From Streptomyces pyxinae (GTDB lineage Bacteria > Actinomycetota > Actinomycetes > Streptomycetales > Streptomycetaceae), in contig NZ_JANUGQ010000005.1 of NCBI RefSeq assembly GCF_024756275.1, positions 124,001-188,000 of the forward strand: a stretch of DNA of 64,000 bases, written 5' to 3'. The notes below the pieces were generated by a model. The model was not told the DNA's origin and searched no databases. It saw only the letters and a program-made list of their open reading frames with translations. Below, in pieces: positions 8,974 to 17,708 of this stretch; positions within the stretch are counted from its first letter, which is position 1; the number at the start of each line of letters is the position of its first letter. The translations under genes were made by a program, and so were the position numbers.

Positions 8974-9474
8974 CTACGGCCCCCCGTCGACCAGGGTGGC
9001 CAGCAGCTCGCCGAGGGTCCGGCGCTGATCGGCGGTCAGTGGGGAAAGGATGTCCTCCACGGCGGCCCGGCGGGCGACGCGCAGCCGCCGCAGCGTGTCG
9101 CGCCCGGTCTCGGTGAGCTCGATCCGGATCACCCGCCGGTTGTCCGGGTCCGGCGCCCGGCGCACCCGCCCGCTCGCCTCCAGCCCGTCGACCAGGCTGG
9201 TCACCGCCCGGGGTACGACCTCCAGCCGCGCGGCCAGATCCGCCATCCGGGGCGGGCGCTCGTAGTGCGCCACGGTCCGCAGCAACCGGGACTGGGCGGG
9301 GGTGATCGCGATGTCGGCCGAGTCCAGCAGGCGCTGCTGGCTGCGGTGGAGCCGGCGGGTGAGCCGCAGCAGCTGTTCGGCCAGCATCCCGTCGGGATCG
9401 GCGTCCGGGCGGGACGGGCCGGGCGGGCCGGACGGGCAGGGGGGACCGGGCGGGTGCGGTGGCCGGGGGGACAT
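8974..9474 (-). CDS. MarR-family transcriptional regulator
   Basis: The 166-residue protein carries a winged helix-turn-helix: the recognition region MADLAARLEVVPRAVTSLVD is followed by the wing RRAPDPDNRRVIRIELTETG. The dimerising helices flank it. The first 25 residues are a Pro/Gly-rich string, so an internal start at ATG near GMLAEQLL is possible. MarR proteins repress neighbouring genes and release DNA on binding a small aromatic ligand or on oxidation. This one is divergent from an ABC exporter, the classical drug-responsive arrangement, and palindromes lie in the shared promoter region. Confidence 0.9.
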   Translation of the reverse strand: MSPRPPHPPGPPCPSGPPGPSRPDADPDGMLAEQLLRLTRRLHRSQQRLLDSADIAITPAQSRLLRTVAHYERPPRMADLAARLEVVPRAVTSLVDGLEASGRVRRAPDPDNRRVIRIELTETGRDTLRRLRVARRAAVEDILSPLTADQRRTLGELLATLVDGGP

Positions 9475-9787
9475 GACCGTACGGTATCAGGAAAATGGTC
9501 ATTGTGAAGGTAGGTAACGATGAGCTATGCTCACCAAGTGTGCCGGTGAGGGCCCGCTCCGGCGGGCCGTCACCGGAGAGTCCGTCGCGTCATGCCGCCC
9601 ATGCCGCCATGTAGCAATGCCGTCATGCCGCCGTGTCCGTCATGCCCCGTCCCGGTCGGGGTAGCGGTGCCCCGCCGTCCGTCGCAGCCTGGGGGCGGGG
9701 CCACCCCGGCCCCGTCCCGTACGCCCCTCACCTCCCTTCACATTCCTCGACACCCCTCGACCCCTCGTGCGTCCTCCGAAGGAGCCC
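9475..9787. promoter_or_regulatory. divergent MarR / ABC exporter promoter region
   Basis: A promoter TTGTGA (9502-9507), 18-base spacer, TATGCT (9526-9531) points at the ABC gene. Two short inverted repeats overlap it: AATG-GT-CATT at 9494-9503 and TGAGC-TAT-GCTCA at 9521-9533, the latter covering the -10 box. They are likely MarR operators. The remaining leader of about 250 bases contains repeated ATGCCGCC-like stretches (9591-9640) and no gene. Confidence 0.6.
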
Positions 9788-11605
9788 ATGCCCGCCGCCA
9801 CCGAACCCACCTGGACCCCGCCCCCGCCCGAACCCGACCGGCCGTCGGCGCAGATCCGGCGGATCCTCCGGCTCTTCCGTCCCTACCGGGCCCGCCTGGG
9901 TCTGGTCGGACTGCTCGTCGCCGCCTCCTCGCTGGTCTCGGTCGCCTCGCCGTTCCTGCTCCGCGAGATACTCGACACCGCCATCCCGCAGGGCCGGACC
10001 GGACTGCTCAGCCTGCTCGCCCTCGGCATGATCCTCACCGCGGTGGTGACCAGCGTCTTCAATGTGCTGCAGACGCTGATCTCCACCACGGTCGGCCAGC
10101 GCGTCATGCACGATCTGCGCACCGCCGTCTACGCCCGGCTCCAGGAGATGCCCCTGGCCTTCTTCACCCGGACCCGGACCGGCGAGGTGCAGTCCCGCAT
10201 CGCCAACGACATCGGCGGCATGCAGGCCACCGTGACCTCCACCGCGACCTCGCTCGTCTCCAATCTGACCTCGGTGACCGCCACGGTCGTCGCGATGCTC
10301 GCCCTGGACTGGCGGCTGACCGTCGTCTCCCTGCTTCTGCTGCCGCTGTTCGTCTGGATCAGCCGCCGGGTCGGCCGCGAGCGCAAGCGGATCGCCGCCG
10401 AGCGGCAGGGCCAGCTGGCCTCGATGGCGGCCACCGTCACCGAGTCGCTCTCCGTCAGCGGCATCCTGCTGGGCCGCACCATGGGCCGTGCCGACTCGCT
10501 CACCCGGTCCTTCGCCACCGAGTCCGAGCGGCTGGTCGATCTGGAGGTGCGCTCCTCGATGGCCGGCCGCTGGCGGCTCTCCACCATCGGCATGGTCATG
10601 TCCATCATGCCCGCCCTGCTCTACTGGGCCGCCGGGCTGGCCCTCCAGACGGGCGGCCCCGCGATATCCATCGGCACCCTGGTCGCCTTCGTCTCGCTTC
10701 AGCAGGGTCTTTTCCGGCCCACCGTCAGCCTGCTCTCCACCGGTGTCGACATCCAGAGCTCGCTCGCCCTCTTCCAGCGGGTCTTCGAGTACCTCGACCT
10801 GCCCGTGGACATCACCGAGCCGGCCGAACCGGTACGGTTGGAGAAGATCAAGGGGGAGGTCCGCTTCGAGCGGGTCGACTTCCGCTATGACGAGCGCGAC
10901 GAGCGGGTGGCACCCACGCTGCACGCCATCGACCTGACCGTGCCGGCGGGTGGCAGTCTCGCCGTGGTCGGGCCCACCGGATCCGGCAAGACCACCCTCG
11001 GCCATCTGGTGCCCCGGCTCTACGACGTCACCGCGGGCCGGGTCACCATCGACGGCGTGGACGTCCGGGACCTGGACTTCGACAGCCTGGCCCGGGCGGT
11101 CGGCGTGGTCTCCCAGGAGACCTACCTCTTCCATGCCTCGGTCGCGGACAATCTCCGCTTCGCCCGGCCCGACGCCACCGAGGAGGAGATCGTGGCCGCC
11201 GCCCGTGCCGCCCAGATCCACGACCACATCGCCGGGCTGCCGGACGGGTACGACACCCTGGTCGGTGAGCGCGGCCACCGCTTCTCGGGCGGTGAGAAGC
11301 AGCGCCTCGCGATCGCCCGCACCATCCTGCGCGACCCGCCGGTACTCATCCTGGACGAGGCGACCAGCGCCCTCGACACTCACACCGAGCAGGCCGTGCA
11401 GCAGGCCATCGACGCGCTCTCGGCAGGCCGGACCACCATCACCATCGCCCACCGGCTCTCCACCATCCGGGACGCCGACGAGATCGTGGTCCTGGACGGC
11501 GGCCGCATCGTCGAGCGCGGCCGGCACGCCACCCTGCTGGAGCGGGACGGCCGGTACGCCGCCCTGGTCCGCGGCGACGCCCGGCTCGCCCCCGTACTGC
11601 CCTGA
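9788..11605 (+). CDS. ABC exporter, fused permease and ATPase (multidrug type)
   Basis: The 605-residue half-transporter has six predicted membrane segments in residues 35-320, with a family-typical FFTRTRTGEVQSRIANDI between the second and third, then an ATPase domain. Walker A is GPTGSGKTT, the signature is FSGGEKQRLAIARTI, Walker B is PVLILDEATSALD, and the switch histidine is TIAHRLSTI. Such proteins form homodimers that pump hydrophobic compounds or lipids out of the cell. ATG 9788 follows GAAGGAGCCC. The divergent MarR gene suggests induction by the exported substrate. A hairpin covers the stop codon. Confidence 0.95.
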   Translation: MPAATEPTWTPPPPEPDRPSAQIRRILRLFRPYRARLGLVGLLVAASSLVSVASPFLLREILDTAIPQGRTGLLSLLALGMILTAVVTSVFNVLQTLISTTVGQRVMHDLRTAVYARLQEMPLAFFTRTRTGEVQSRIANDIGGMQATVTSTATSLVSNLTSVTATVVAMLALDWRLTVVSLLLLPLFVWISRRVGRERKRIAAERQGQLASMAATVTESLSVSGILLGRTMGRADSLTRSFATESERLVDLEVRSSMAGRWRLSTIGMVMSIMPALLYWAAGLALQTGGPAISIGTLVAFVSLQQGLFRPTVSLLSTGVDIQSSLALFQRVFEYLDLPVDITEPAEPVRLEKIKGEVRFERVDFRYDERDERVAPTLHAIDLTVPAGGSLAVVGPTGSGKTTLGHLVPRLYDVTAGRVTIDGVDVRDLDFDSLARAVGVVSQETYLFHASVADNLRFARPDATEEEIVAAARAAQIHDHIAGLPDGYDTLVGERGHRFSGGEKQRLAIARTILRDPPVLILDEATSALDTHTEQAVQQAIDALSAGRTTITIAHRLSTIRDADEIVVLDGGRIVERGRHATLLERDGRYAALVRGDARLAPVLP

Positions 11606-11615
11606 CAGCGGGGGC
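11588..11615. terminator. hairpin terminator overlapping the ABC gene stop
   Basis: GCCCCCG (11588-11594) pairs with CGGGGGC (11609-11615), with CTG/CAG pairing inside. It spans the stop codon of the exporter and lies between convergent genes, so it could serve both directions. Confidence 0.5.
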
Positions 11616-11648
11616 ACGGGGGCGACGGGGCTCGGGCGGGCGGGCCCC

Positions 11649-12824
11649 TCAGGCCGTGAGCGGCTCGCGCTGCCGCGTCCCGGGCGCCGCCAGCAGCCGG
11701 ACGACCTCCCGGACCGCCGCCCGGCCCGCCCGGTTGGCGCCGACGGTGGACGCCGAGGGGCCGTACCCGACCAGGTGGATCCGCTCGTCCCGCACCACCC
11801 TGGTCCCCGCCAGCCGGATGCCGCCGCCCGGCTCCCGCAGCCGCAGCGGGGCCAGATGGGCGACCGCCGGGCGGAAGCCGGTCGCCCAGAGGATCACATC
11901 GGCGTCCACCGTGCGCCCGTCGTCCCAGGCCACCCCGGTCGGAGTGAGCCGGTCGAACATCGGCAGCCGGTCCAGCACCCCCCGCTCCCGGGCGCTCCGC
12001 ACCGCGTCGGTCAGCGGCAGCCCGGTGACGCTCACCACGCTCCGGGGCGGCAGTCCGCGCCGTACCCGCTCCTCCACCAGCGCGACCGCCGCCCGGCCCG
12101 CCGCCTCGTCGAACGGCCCCTCCCGCCAGACCGGTTCCCGCCGGGTCACCCAGATGGTCTCCGCCGCCACTTCCGCGATCTCCATCAGGTGCTGGGTGCC
12201 CGACGCCCCGCCGCCCACCACGATCACCCGCAGCCCGGCGAACGGCTCCGGCCCGGGATAGCCGGCCGTGTGCAGCTGCCGCCCGCGGAAGCGTTCCTGC
12301 CCCGGGTAGCGCGGCCAGAACGGCCGGTCCCAGGTGCCGGTCGCGCTGATCAGCGCCCGGGTGGCGTACGTCCCCTCCGAGGACTCCACCAGCAGCCGCC
12401 CGGCCGGGCCCTCCCGGACCGCCGTCACCTCGACGGGCCGGTGCACCCGGAGCCCGAACTCCTCCTCGTACCGGGCGAAGTAGCCGCCGATCACCTCGGA
12501 CGAGGGCCGGCCGGTGTCCGCGCCGGTCAGCTCCCTGCCGGGCAGCGCGTGCATCCCGTGCACCTTGCCGTACGTCAGCGAGGGCCAGCGGAACTGCCAG
12601 GCGCCGCCCGGGCGCGGGGCGTGGTCCAGCACCACGAAGTCCCGCTCCGGCTCCAGTCCGGCCCGGCGCAGGTGGTAGGCGGCCGACAGCCCGGCCTGCC
12701 CGGCGCCGATCACCACCACGTCCCGCTCCCGCACCGGTACGGCGTCGCCTGGCAGCACCGGGCGCGGGAGGCCGGGGCGGGGCGCCGCCACCATGTCGCT
12801 CATGCCTGCGGCCATGTCGCTCAT
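11649..12824 (-). CDS. FAD/NAD(P)-dependent monooxygenase-like oxidoreductase
   Basis: This is a 391-residue flavoprotein. An N-terminal FAD-binding loop VVVIGAGQAGLSAAYHLRR is followed by a second Rossmann loop IVVGGGASGTQHLMEIAE near the middle and the late motif LWATGFRPAVAHLAPL, the arrangement of the flavin-containing monooxygenase and pyridine nucleotide-disulfide oxidoreductase group. It probably oxidises a small sulfur- or nitrogen-containing compound. It lies 121 bases downstream of the SsuD gene on the same strand, so a role in sulfur assimilation is reasonable but inferred. Four in-frame ATG codons (12824, 12815, 12803, 12794) arise from a 21-base duplication that repeats the residues MSDMAAG. 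The true start is uncertain. Confidence 0.85.
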   Translation of the reverse strand: MSDMAAGMSDMVAAPRPGLPRPVLPGDAVPVRERDVVVIGAGQAGLSAAYHLRRAGLEPERDFVVLDHAPRPGGAWQFRWPSLTYGKVHGMHALPGRELTGADTGRPSSEVIGGYFARYEEEFGLRVHRPVEVTAVREGPAGRLLVESSEGTYATRALISATGTWDRPFWPRYPGQERFRGRQLHTAGYPGPEPFAGLRVIVVGGGASGTQHLMEIAEVAAETIWVTRREPVWREGPFDEAAGRAAVALVEERVRRGLPPRSVVSVTGLPLTDAVRSARERGVLDRLPMFDRLTPTGVAWDDGRTVDADVILWATGFRPAVAHLAPLRLREPGGGIRLAGTRVVRDERIHLVGYGPSASTVGANRAGRAAVREVVRLLAAPGTRQREPLTA

Positions 12825-12945
12825 GCCTGCGGCAACCAGCACCGGGGCCGGGATCTTCCCGCCCCCGGCGCCCCGCCCATTGCCTCCGGTGCCCGCCCGG
12901 GCCCCTGGTTCGGACGGCTGCCGCCCGCTCCCGGGCCCGGGACGG

Positions 12946-14163
12946 CTACCGGCCGCCCGCCACCAGCAGCGGTGCCCCGCCCGGAGCGGAGGCCGGGCGC
13001 CCGTTGGCCGCCGGGACGCCCAGCAGCGGTGCCGGGGGAGCGGCGGCCAGCAGCCCGCGCGCGGCCAGCTCGGGAGTGACGCCCTCCCCGAACCAGTACG
13101 CCTCCTCCAGATGCGGATAACCCGACAGCACGAAGTGCTCCACGCCCAGATCGTGGTACTCCTCGATCCGGTCGGCCACATCGGCGTGGCTGCCGACCAG
13201 CGCGGTGCCGGCCCCGCCCCGGACCAGCCCGACCCCGGCCCAGAGATTGGGCGAGACCTCCAGCCGGTCGCGGTCCAGGGTGCCGCCGCCGTGCAGGGCC
13301 AGCATCCGGCGCTGGCCCTCCGACTCGCTGCGGCCCAGCGCCTGCTGGGCGGCGGCGACGGTGTCCGGGTCCAGATCGGCCAGCAGCCGGTCGGCGGTGG
13401 CCCACGCCTCCCGGGCCGAGTCCCGGGAGATGGTGTGCAGCCGGATCCCGAACCGGACCTCCCGGCCCTCCCGCCCCGCGAGACCGCGGATCCAGTCGAT
13501 CTTCTCCTTGACCTGCCACGGCGGTTCGCCCCAGGTCAGATAGACATCGGCGTGGGTGGCGGCCACCGGCCCGGCTGCGGCCGACGAACCGCCGAAGAAG
13601 ATCTCCGGCAGCGGGTCCGGCGGCAGCGCGGTCAGCCCGCCCTCCACCTGGTAGTACTCCCCGTCGTGGTCGAAGGGGTGCCCGTCCCACGCCTTCCGCA
13701 CCACCGACAGGAACTCCGCCGTGCGGGCGTACCGCCGGTCGTGGTCGAGATGGTCACCGAACCGCCGCTGCTCGGTGGCGTCGCCGCCCGTCACCACATT
13801 GAGCAGCAGCCGCCCCCGGGTGATCCGCTGGTACGTCGCCGCCATCTGCGCCGCCAGCACCGGCGACAGCACCCCGGGTCGGAACGCCACCAGGAACTTC
13901 AGCCGCTCGGTGTGCTGGGCGAGCGCCGCCGTGGTGAGCCAGGCGTCCTCGCACCAGGTGCCGGTGGGCGTCAGCACCGCCTCGAACCCCAGCCGCTCGG
14001 CGGCCTTGGCGATCTGCGCCAGATAGTCGATGTCCGGCGCCCGCACCCCGCCGGCCGGGGTGATCCGGGAGCGCTTGATCCCGCCGTCGGTGTAGGCGTG
14101 CCGGTCGACCAGGGTGCGGCCGTCGCCGCCGGTCGGCAGGAACCAGTGCAGATGAACGGTCAT
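12946..14163 (-). CDS. ssuD: FMNH2-dependent alkanesulfonate monooxygenase (SsuD type)
   Basis: The 405-residue protein is a luciferase-like TIM-barrel oxygenase. It begins with LHWFLPTGGDGR, continues with VLTPTGTWCEDAW, QRITRGRLLLNVVTGGD, and FGDHLDHDRRYARTAEFL, which are the SsuD blocks that contact FMN and the sulfonate. It opens the carbon-sulfur bond of an alkanesulfonate, releasing sulfite and an aldehyde, and needs reduced FMN from a partner reductase that is not obvious in this window. Its ATG overlaps the stop of the binding-protein gene by four bases, so translation is coupled. The last 35 residues are a Pro/Ala/Gly-rich tail absent from the E. coli enzyme. Confidence 0.92.
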   Translation of the reverse strand: MTVHLHWFLPTGGDGRTLVDRHAYTDGGIKRSRITPAGGVRAPDIDYLAQIAKAAERLGFEAVLTPTGTWCEDAWLTTAALAQHTERLKFLVAFRPGVLSPVLAAQMAATYQRITRGRLLLNVVTGGDATEQRRFGDHLDHDRRYARTAEFLSVVRKAWDGHPFDHDGEYYQVEGGLTALPPDPLPEIFFGGSSAAAGPVAATHADVYLTWGEPPWQVKEKIDWIRGLAGREGREVRFGIRLHTISRDSAREAWATADRLLADLDPDTVAAAQQALGRSESEGQRRMLALHGGGTLDRDRLEVSPNLWAGVGLVRGGAGTALVGSHADVADRIEEYHDLGVEHFVLSGYPHLEEAYWFGEGVTPELAARGLLAAAPPAPLLGVPAANGRPASAPGGAPLLVAGGR

Positions 14164-15299
14164 CGGGGGGAGTCCTTTCCATAGGTGCGTGCCGGAGTGG
14201 TCGACGGCGGCAGATTCTTGTTGAAGCGGGTGTCCACGTAGTCGGCGAAGTCGAAGCGGCGCGGAATGAGCCCCAGCCCCGCGAAGGTGTCGGCTATCTC
14301 CTGCTCCGAGGCGATCGCCGCCCGGTCGAGCGCCACCGCGATCCGGGTGCCGTGGCTGCGCCGGACGGCGGCGAGCGCCACCTCGTACGGCAGCCCGGTC
14401 TCCTTCGCCCAGACCTTCGCCCACTCCTCCGGGTGCCGGAACACCCAGTCCTGGGCCCGCCGCAGCCGCTCCACGAAGTCCCCGACGGCCCCGGCCTTCG
14501 TCCGGTCGGCCAGCGCGGCGGGCGCGGCCACCTGGAAGCTGAGTCCGTTCACCACCCCGTCGCCGGTGGTGAGGATCCGCCCCCGGCCGGACTGGAGCAC
14601 CTGCGAGGTGTACGGGTCCCACACCGCCCAGGCGTCCACCTTGCCGCTGGTGAACGCGGCGAGCGCGTCGGCCGGCTGGAGCAGGGTGAGGTCCACGTCC
14701 TTCAGCGAGAGCCCGGCCTTCCGCAGCGAGGCCAGCAACTGGTAGTGGGCCGAGCTGCCCTGGGCGACGGCGACCCGCTTCCCCTTGAGGTCGGCCGTCC
14801 GCCGCAACGGCGAGTCCTCCGGCACCAGGACCGCCTCACCGGCCGCGGCGCCATGGCTGGCGGACACCACCGCGATCTTCGAGCCGGCCCCGGCCGCGAA
14901 GACCGGCGGGGTGTTGCCGACCCCGCCGATGTCGATCGCCCCGGCGTCCACCGCCTCCAGCAGCGGTGGACCGGAGGTGAAGGTGGACCAGGTGATCCGG
15001 TACGGCAGGTCGTCCAGCTCCCCGGCGGCCCGCAGCACGGCCTCCGCCCCGCCCTTCTGGTCCCCGACCCGGAGCACCGGCCGGTGGTCGTCGGCCGCGG
15101 ACGAGCTGCCCGAGCAGCCGGCGGCGAACAGCAGCAGCGGCAGCAGCGCCCCCGACAGCAGACGCCGCAGCGGCGCCGGAGGTCTCAGCGACGGCCCGGG
15201 TGCCGCCGACGCCGCCTTCGCCGCCGGCACCGTCTCCGCCGTCTCCGGGATCACCGGGGTCTTCAGTTCCTTCGGGCTCTTCGGGCTCTTCGGGGTCAT
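14160..15299 (-). CDS. ssuA: aliphatic sulfonate ABC transporter substrate-binding lipoprotein
   Basis: This 379-residue protein has a lipobox (FAAGC, Cys62) at the end of a hydrophobic signal that starts near residue 44. The mature domain is an SsuA/NMT1-like periplasmic-binding fold, with VLRVGDQKGG, then GAIDIGGVGNTPPVFAAGAG and GKVDAWAVWDPYTSQVLQ, all typical of sulfonate and taurine binding proteins. The 40 residues before the signal (repeated KSPK, then Ala/Pro) are unusually long. An internal GTG near 15250 would give a more normal signal peptide. The chosen ATG overlaps the ATPase gene stop by four bases (ATGA), matching the other junctions of this operon. Confidence 0.9.
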   Translation of the reverse strand: MTPKSPKSPKELKTPVIPETAETVPAAKAASAAPGPSLRPPAPLRRLLSGALLPLLLFAAGCSGSSSAADDHRPVLRVGDQKGGAEAVLRAAGELDDLPYRITWSTFTSGPPLLEAVDAGAIDIGGVGNTPPVFAAGAGSKIAVVSASHGAAAGEAVLVPEDSPLRRTADLKGKRVAVAQGSSAHYQLLASLRKAGLSLKDVDLTLLQPADALAAFTSGKVDAWAVWDPYTSQVLQSGRGRILTTGDGVVNGLSFQVAAPAALADRTKAGAVGDFVERLRRAQDWVFRHPEEWAKVWAKETGLPYEVALAAVRRSHGTRIAVALDRAAIASEQEIADTFAGLGLIPRRFDFADYVDTRFNKNLPPSTTPARTYGKDSPR

Positions 15300-16048
15300 C
15301 GGGCGGCGGTCCTTGTCTTCTCGGGGCGGTCGCCCGGGTGCTCGTCGACGCCCAGCTCGGTCAGCAGCCGGCCGCGCAGGGCCGCGAGGCCGGGGTCGGC
15401 GGGGGAGCGGGGCCGGTCCAGGGCCACCGGTGTCTCGTACGCGATGACCCCGTCCCGCATCACCAGCGCCCGGTCCGCGAGCAGCAGCGCCTCGTCCACG
15501 TCATGGGTGACCAGCAGCACCGCGCAGCCGCGCCGCTGCCACACCTCGGCCACCAGCCGCTGTGCCCGGAGCCGGGTGAGCGCGTCCAGGGCGCCGAACG
15601 GCTCGTCCAGCAGCAACAGGTCCGGCTCGCGCACCAGGGCGCGGGCGAGTGAGGCACGCTGGGCCTCGCCGCCGGAGAGCGTCTTGGGCCAGGCGCCCGA
15701 CCGGTGCCCCAACCCCACCTCCGCCAAGGCCCGTTCGGCCACCGGGCGGCCCGGCCGGCCGTCCAGCCCGAGCAGGACATTGCGCCACACCCGCTTCCAG
15801 GGCATCAGGCGGGGCGCCTGGAACGCCACGGCCCGCCGCCGGGGCACGAGGACGGTGCCCTCGATCTCCCGGTCGAGCCCCGCCAGCACCCGCAGCAGCG
15901 TGGACTTGCCGCAGCCGCTCTGCCCCAGCAGGGCGGTGAACTCGCCCGGGCGCAGCGTCAGATCGAGCCCGTCGATGACCGGCCGCCCGCCGAACGAGCG
16001 GGTCAGTCCCCGGACGCGTACGGCCGCGTCGGCCACGGTCGCGGTCAC
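15296..16048 (-). CDS. ssuB: sulfonate ABC transporter ATPase
   Basis: The 250-residue nucleotide-binding subunit has Walker A LLGQSGCGKST, signature LSGGEAQRASLARAL, Walker B LLLLDEPFGALDA and the switch VTHDVDEAL, with the FQAPRLMPWKRV Q-loop region typical of nitrate/sulfonate/taurine transporters. It drives uptake through the neighbouring permease. The start is taken as GTG 16048 because it overlaps the permease stop as GTGA, like the other junctions here. A GTG eight codons earlier (16072) is the alternative. Confidence 0.92.
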   Translation of the reverse strand: MTATVADAAVRVRGLTRSFGGRPVIDGLDLTLRPGEFTALLGQSGCGKSTLLRVLAGLDREIEGTVLVPRRRAVAFQAPRLMPWKRVWRNVLLGLDGRPGRPVAERALAEVGLGHRSGAWPKTLSGGEAQRASLARALVREPDLLLLDEPFGALDALTRLRAQRLVAEVWQRRGCAVLLVTHDVDEALLLADRALVMRDGVIAYETPVALDRPRSPADPGLAALRGRLLTELGVDEHPGDRPEKTRTAAR

Positions 16049-16917
16049 TGGCCGGTGAAGGTCGGTCGCCACTGGAGCAGCAGCCTTTCGAGAGTGCGGA
16101 CGACGGCGTCGGCGAGCAGCCCCAGCAGGGCGTAGACCACCAGGCAGACCACGATCACATCGGTCCGGAAGAACTCCCGGGCCTGGTTCATCAGGAAGCC
16201 GATGCCGGCATCGGCGTTGATGGACTCCCCGAAGACCAGGGCCAGCCAGGCGGTGGCGAGCGAGTACCGCAGTCCGGTCATCGCCCCCGGAAGCGCGCCG
16301 GGCAGCACCACATGGCGGATGAGCCCCCAGCGCCCCAGCCCCAGCGACTGCCCGGCCTCGACCAGTTGGGCGTCCACGCCCCGGATCCCGGCGTAGACGT
16401 TCAGGTACAGATGGAAGGCCACCCCGAGCGCGATCAGCGCCACCTTCGGTGCCTCCCCGATGCCCAGCCAGATGATGAGGAGCGGGATCAGACCGACCCA
16501 GGGCACCGTCCGGAGCATCTGCACCGTCGCGTCGACCAGGTCCTCGCCGAGCCGGGAGAGCCCCGACACCAGGGCCAGCGCGATCCCCGCCACCCCGCCC
16601 GACAGCAGCCCCACGGCGACCCGTTGGAGCGACACGCCCATGGCCGCCGGCAGCGTCCCGTCCGCGACCAGACCGCCCGCGGCCCGGGCGATGGTGCCGG
16701 GCGAGGCCAGCACGTCCGGGTGGAGGTACCCCGTGGCGCTCAGGACCTGCCAGACGCCGAGCAGCAGCAGCGGACCCACGGTGCGGCGCGCCCACCGCGG
16801 CGGCGCGACCCGGCGGCGCCCGGCGGTCGCCGGCAGCACCGCCTCCACCTCGACACCTGCGACAACACCATCATCGGAAAGGCCGGAGACATCCGGCGGG
16901 GCATGGTCAACGGCCAT
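16045..16917 (-). CDS. ssuC: sulfonate ABC transporter permease
   Basis: The 290-residue protein has about six membrane segments and the permease signature loop EAGQSLGLGRWGLIRHVVLP that contacts the ATPase. Near the end comes GFLMNQAREFFRTDVIVVCL, a block conserved in the SsuC/TauC family. ATG 16917 follows CCTGGAG at a good distance. It is the first structural gene after the leader peptide, 172 bases downstream of the leader's stop. Confidence 0.92.
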   Translation of the reverse strand: MAVDHAPPDVSGLSDDGVVAGVEVEAVLPATAGRRRVAPPRWARRTVGPLLLLGVWQVLSATGYLHPDVLASPGTIARAAGGLVADGTLPAAMGVSLQRVAVGLLSGGVAGIALALVSGLSRLGEDLVDATVQMLRTVPWVGLIPLLIIWLGIGEAPKVALIALGVAFHLYLNVYAGIRGVDAQLVEAGQSLGLGRWGLIRHVVLPGALPGAMTGLRYSLATAWLALVFGESINADAGIGFLMNQAREFFRTDVIVVCLVVYALLGLLADAVVRTLERLLLQWRPTFTGQ

Positions 16918-17089
16918 GACGACTCCAGGCACCAGGAGGGGAGAGGAACCGCGCACCTCGCATCCGCCGGCGCCGGGACCACCGGTCACCACACGTCAAC
17001 GACGAGACATACGCGAGAAGTTCAGCGAGAACGCCGCACGGCGCGGGACGGCGCCACGGCGGGAGAAGCGGGAGAAGCGGGAGAAAACG
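16918..17089 (-). promoter_or_regulatory. leader region between cysteine-rich leader peptide and ssuC
   Basis: This stretch would hold any attenuator responding to translation of the upstream leader peptide. Its first part contains three perfect copies of the 9-mer TTCTCCCGC (minus strand, near 17057-17084). I do not see one clear antiterminator/terminator pair by eye. Confidence 0.4.
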
Positions 17090-17173
17090 TCAGCGGCCGC
17101 AGGGACAGGCGGCGGAGGCCACCCGCAGCAGGTCGATGTGACCGCGCGTGGTGAGCAGGGCTGAACGTGACAT
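17090..17173 (-). CDS. cysteine-containing leader peptide (sulfur-gene attenuator)
   Basis: This 27-codon frame begins MSRSALLTTRGHIDLLRVAS and ends in Ala-Ala-Cys-Pro-Cys-Gly-Arg. The RGHIDLLRVASAAC core is shared by the putative leader peptides that streptomycetes carry upstream of cysteine and sulfur assimilation operons. Two Cys codons (TGT and TGC) close to the stop suggest that ribosome stalling when cysteinyl-tRNA is scarce changes expression of the ssu genes downstream. It is divergent from yjbQ. The family likeness and position make the call, while the mechanism is inferred. Confidence 0.82.
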   Translation of the reverse strand: MSRSALLTTRGHIDLLRVASAACPCGR

Positions 17174-17285
17174 GCCCGAGAACGTAGCCACCGCCCCCGG
17201 CCCGGTCAATGGCGTCTCGGCAACTGGACCGCCCGTCCCGCGAGGCGGTCCCCGCCGCACCGCCCGGATGCGCCACCATGGAGGG

Positions 17286-17708
17286 ATGAGTGACGTCTTC
17301 ACCACCCGTACGCTGCACATCACCACCGGAACCAGCGAGGTCGTGCACGACCTGACCGAGGACTGCGCCGCCTTCCTCCGCGAGGTGGCCGCCGGCCGGG
17401 ACGGCCTGCTGAACGTCTTCACCCCGCACGCCACGACCGGCGTCGCGGTCCTGGAGACCGGCGCCGGCAGCGACGACGACCTGCTGGCCGCCCTGCACAC
17501 CCTGCTCCCCGCCGACGACCGCTGGCAGCACCGCCACGGCTCCCCGGGCCACGGCCGCGACCACGTCCTCCCCGCCCTGGTCCCCCCGCACGCGACGCTC
17601 CCCGTCATCGACGGCCGGCTCGCCCTCGGCACCTGGCAGTCCGTCTGCGTCGTCGACACGAACCGGGACAACCCGGAGCGCAAGGTCCGGCTGAGCTTCC
17701 TGGGCTGA
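17286..17708 (+). CDS. yjbQ: YjbQ/UPF0047 family protein
   Basis: The 140-residue protein contains the conserved FTPHATTGVAVLE, DHVLPALVPPHATLPVIDG, LALGTWQSVCVVDTNRDN and ends KVRLSFLG, covering the whole single-domain family. Its His and Glu residues form a metal-like pocket. E. coli YjbQ has weak thiamine-phosphate synthase activity, and the true role is unsettled. The start ATG 17286 has GGAGGG immediately before it, which is closer than usual. Confidence 0.9.
   Translation: MSDVFTTRTLHITTGTSEVVHDLTEDCAAFLREVAAGRDGLLNVFTPHATTGVAVLETGAGSDDDLLAALHTLLPADDRWQHRHGSPGHGRDHVLPALVPPHATLPVIDGRLALGTWQSVCVVDTNRDNPERKVRLSFLG

Noticed and set aside
9728-11617. Minus-strand frame of 629 codons opposite the ABC exporter
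   Set aside because: Antisense shadow; the plus strand has every ABC motif.
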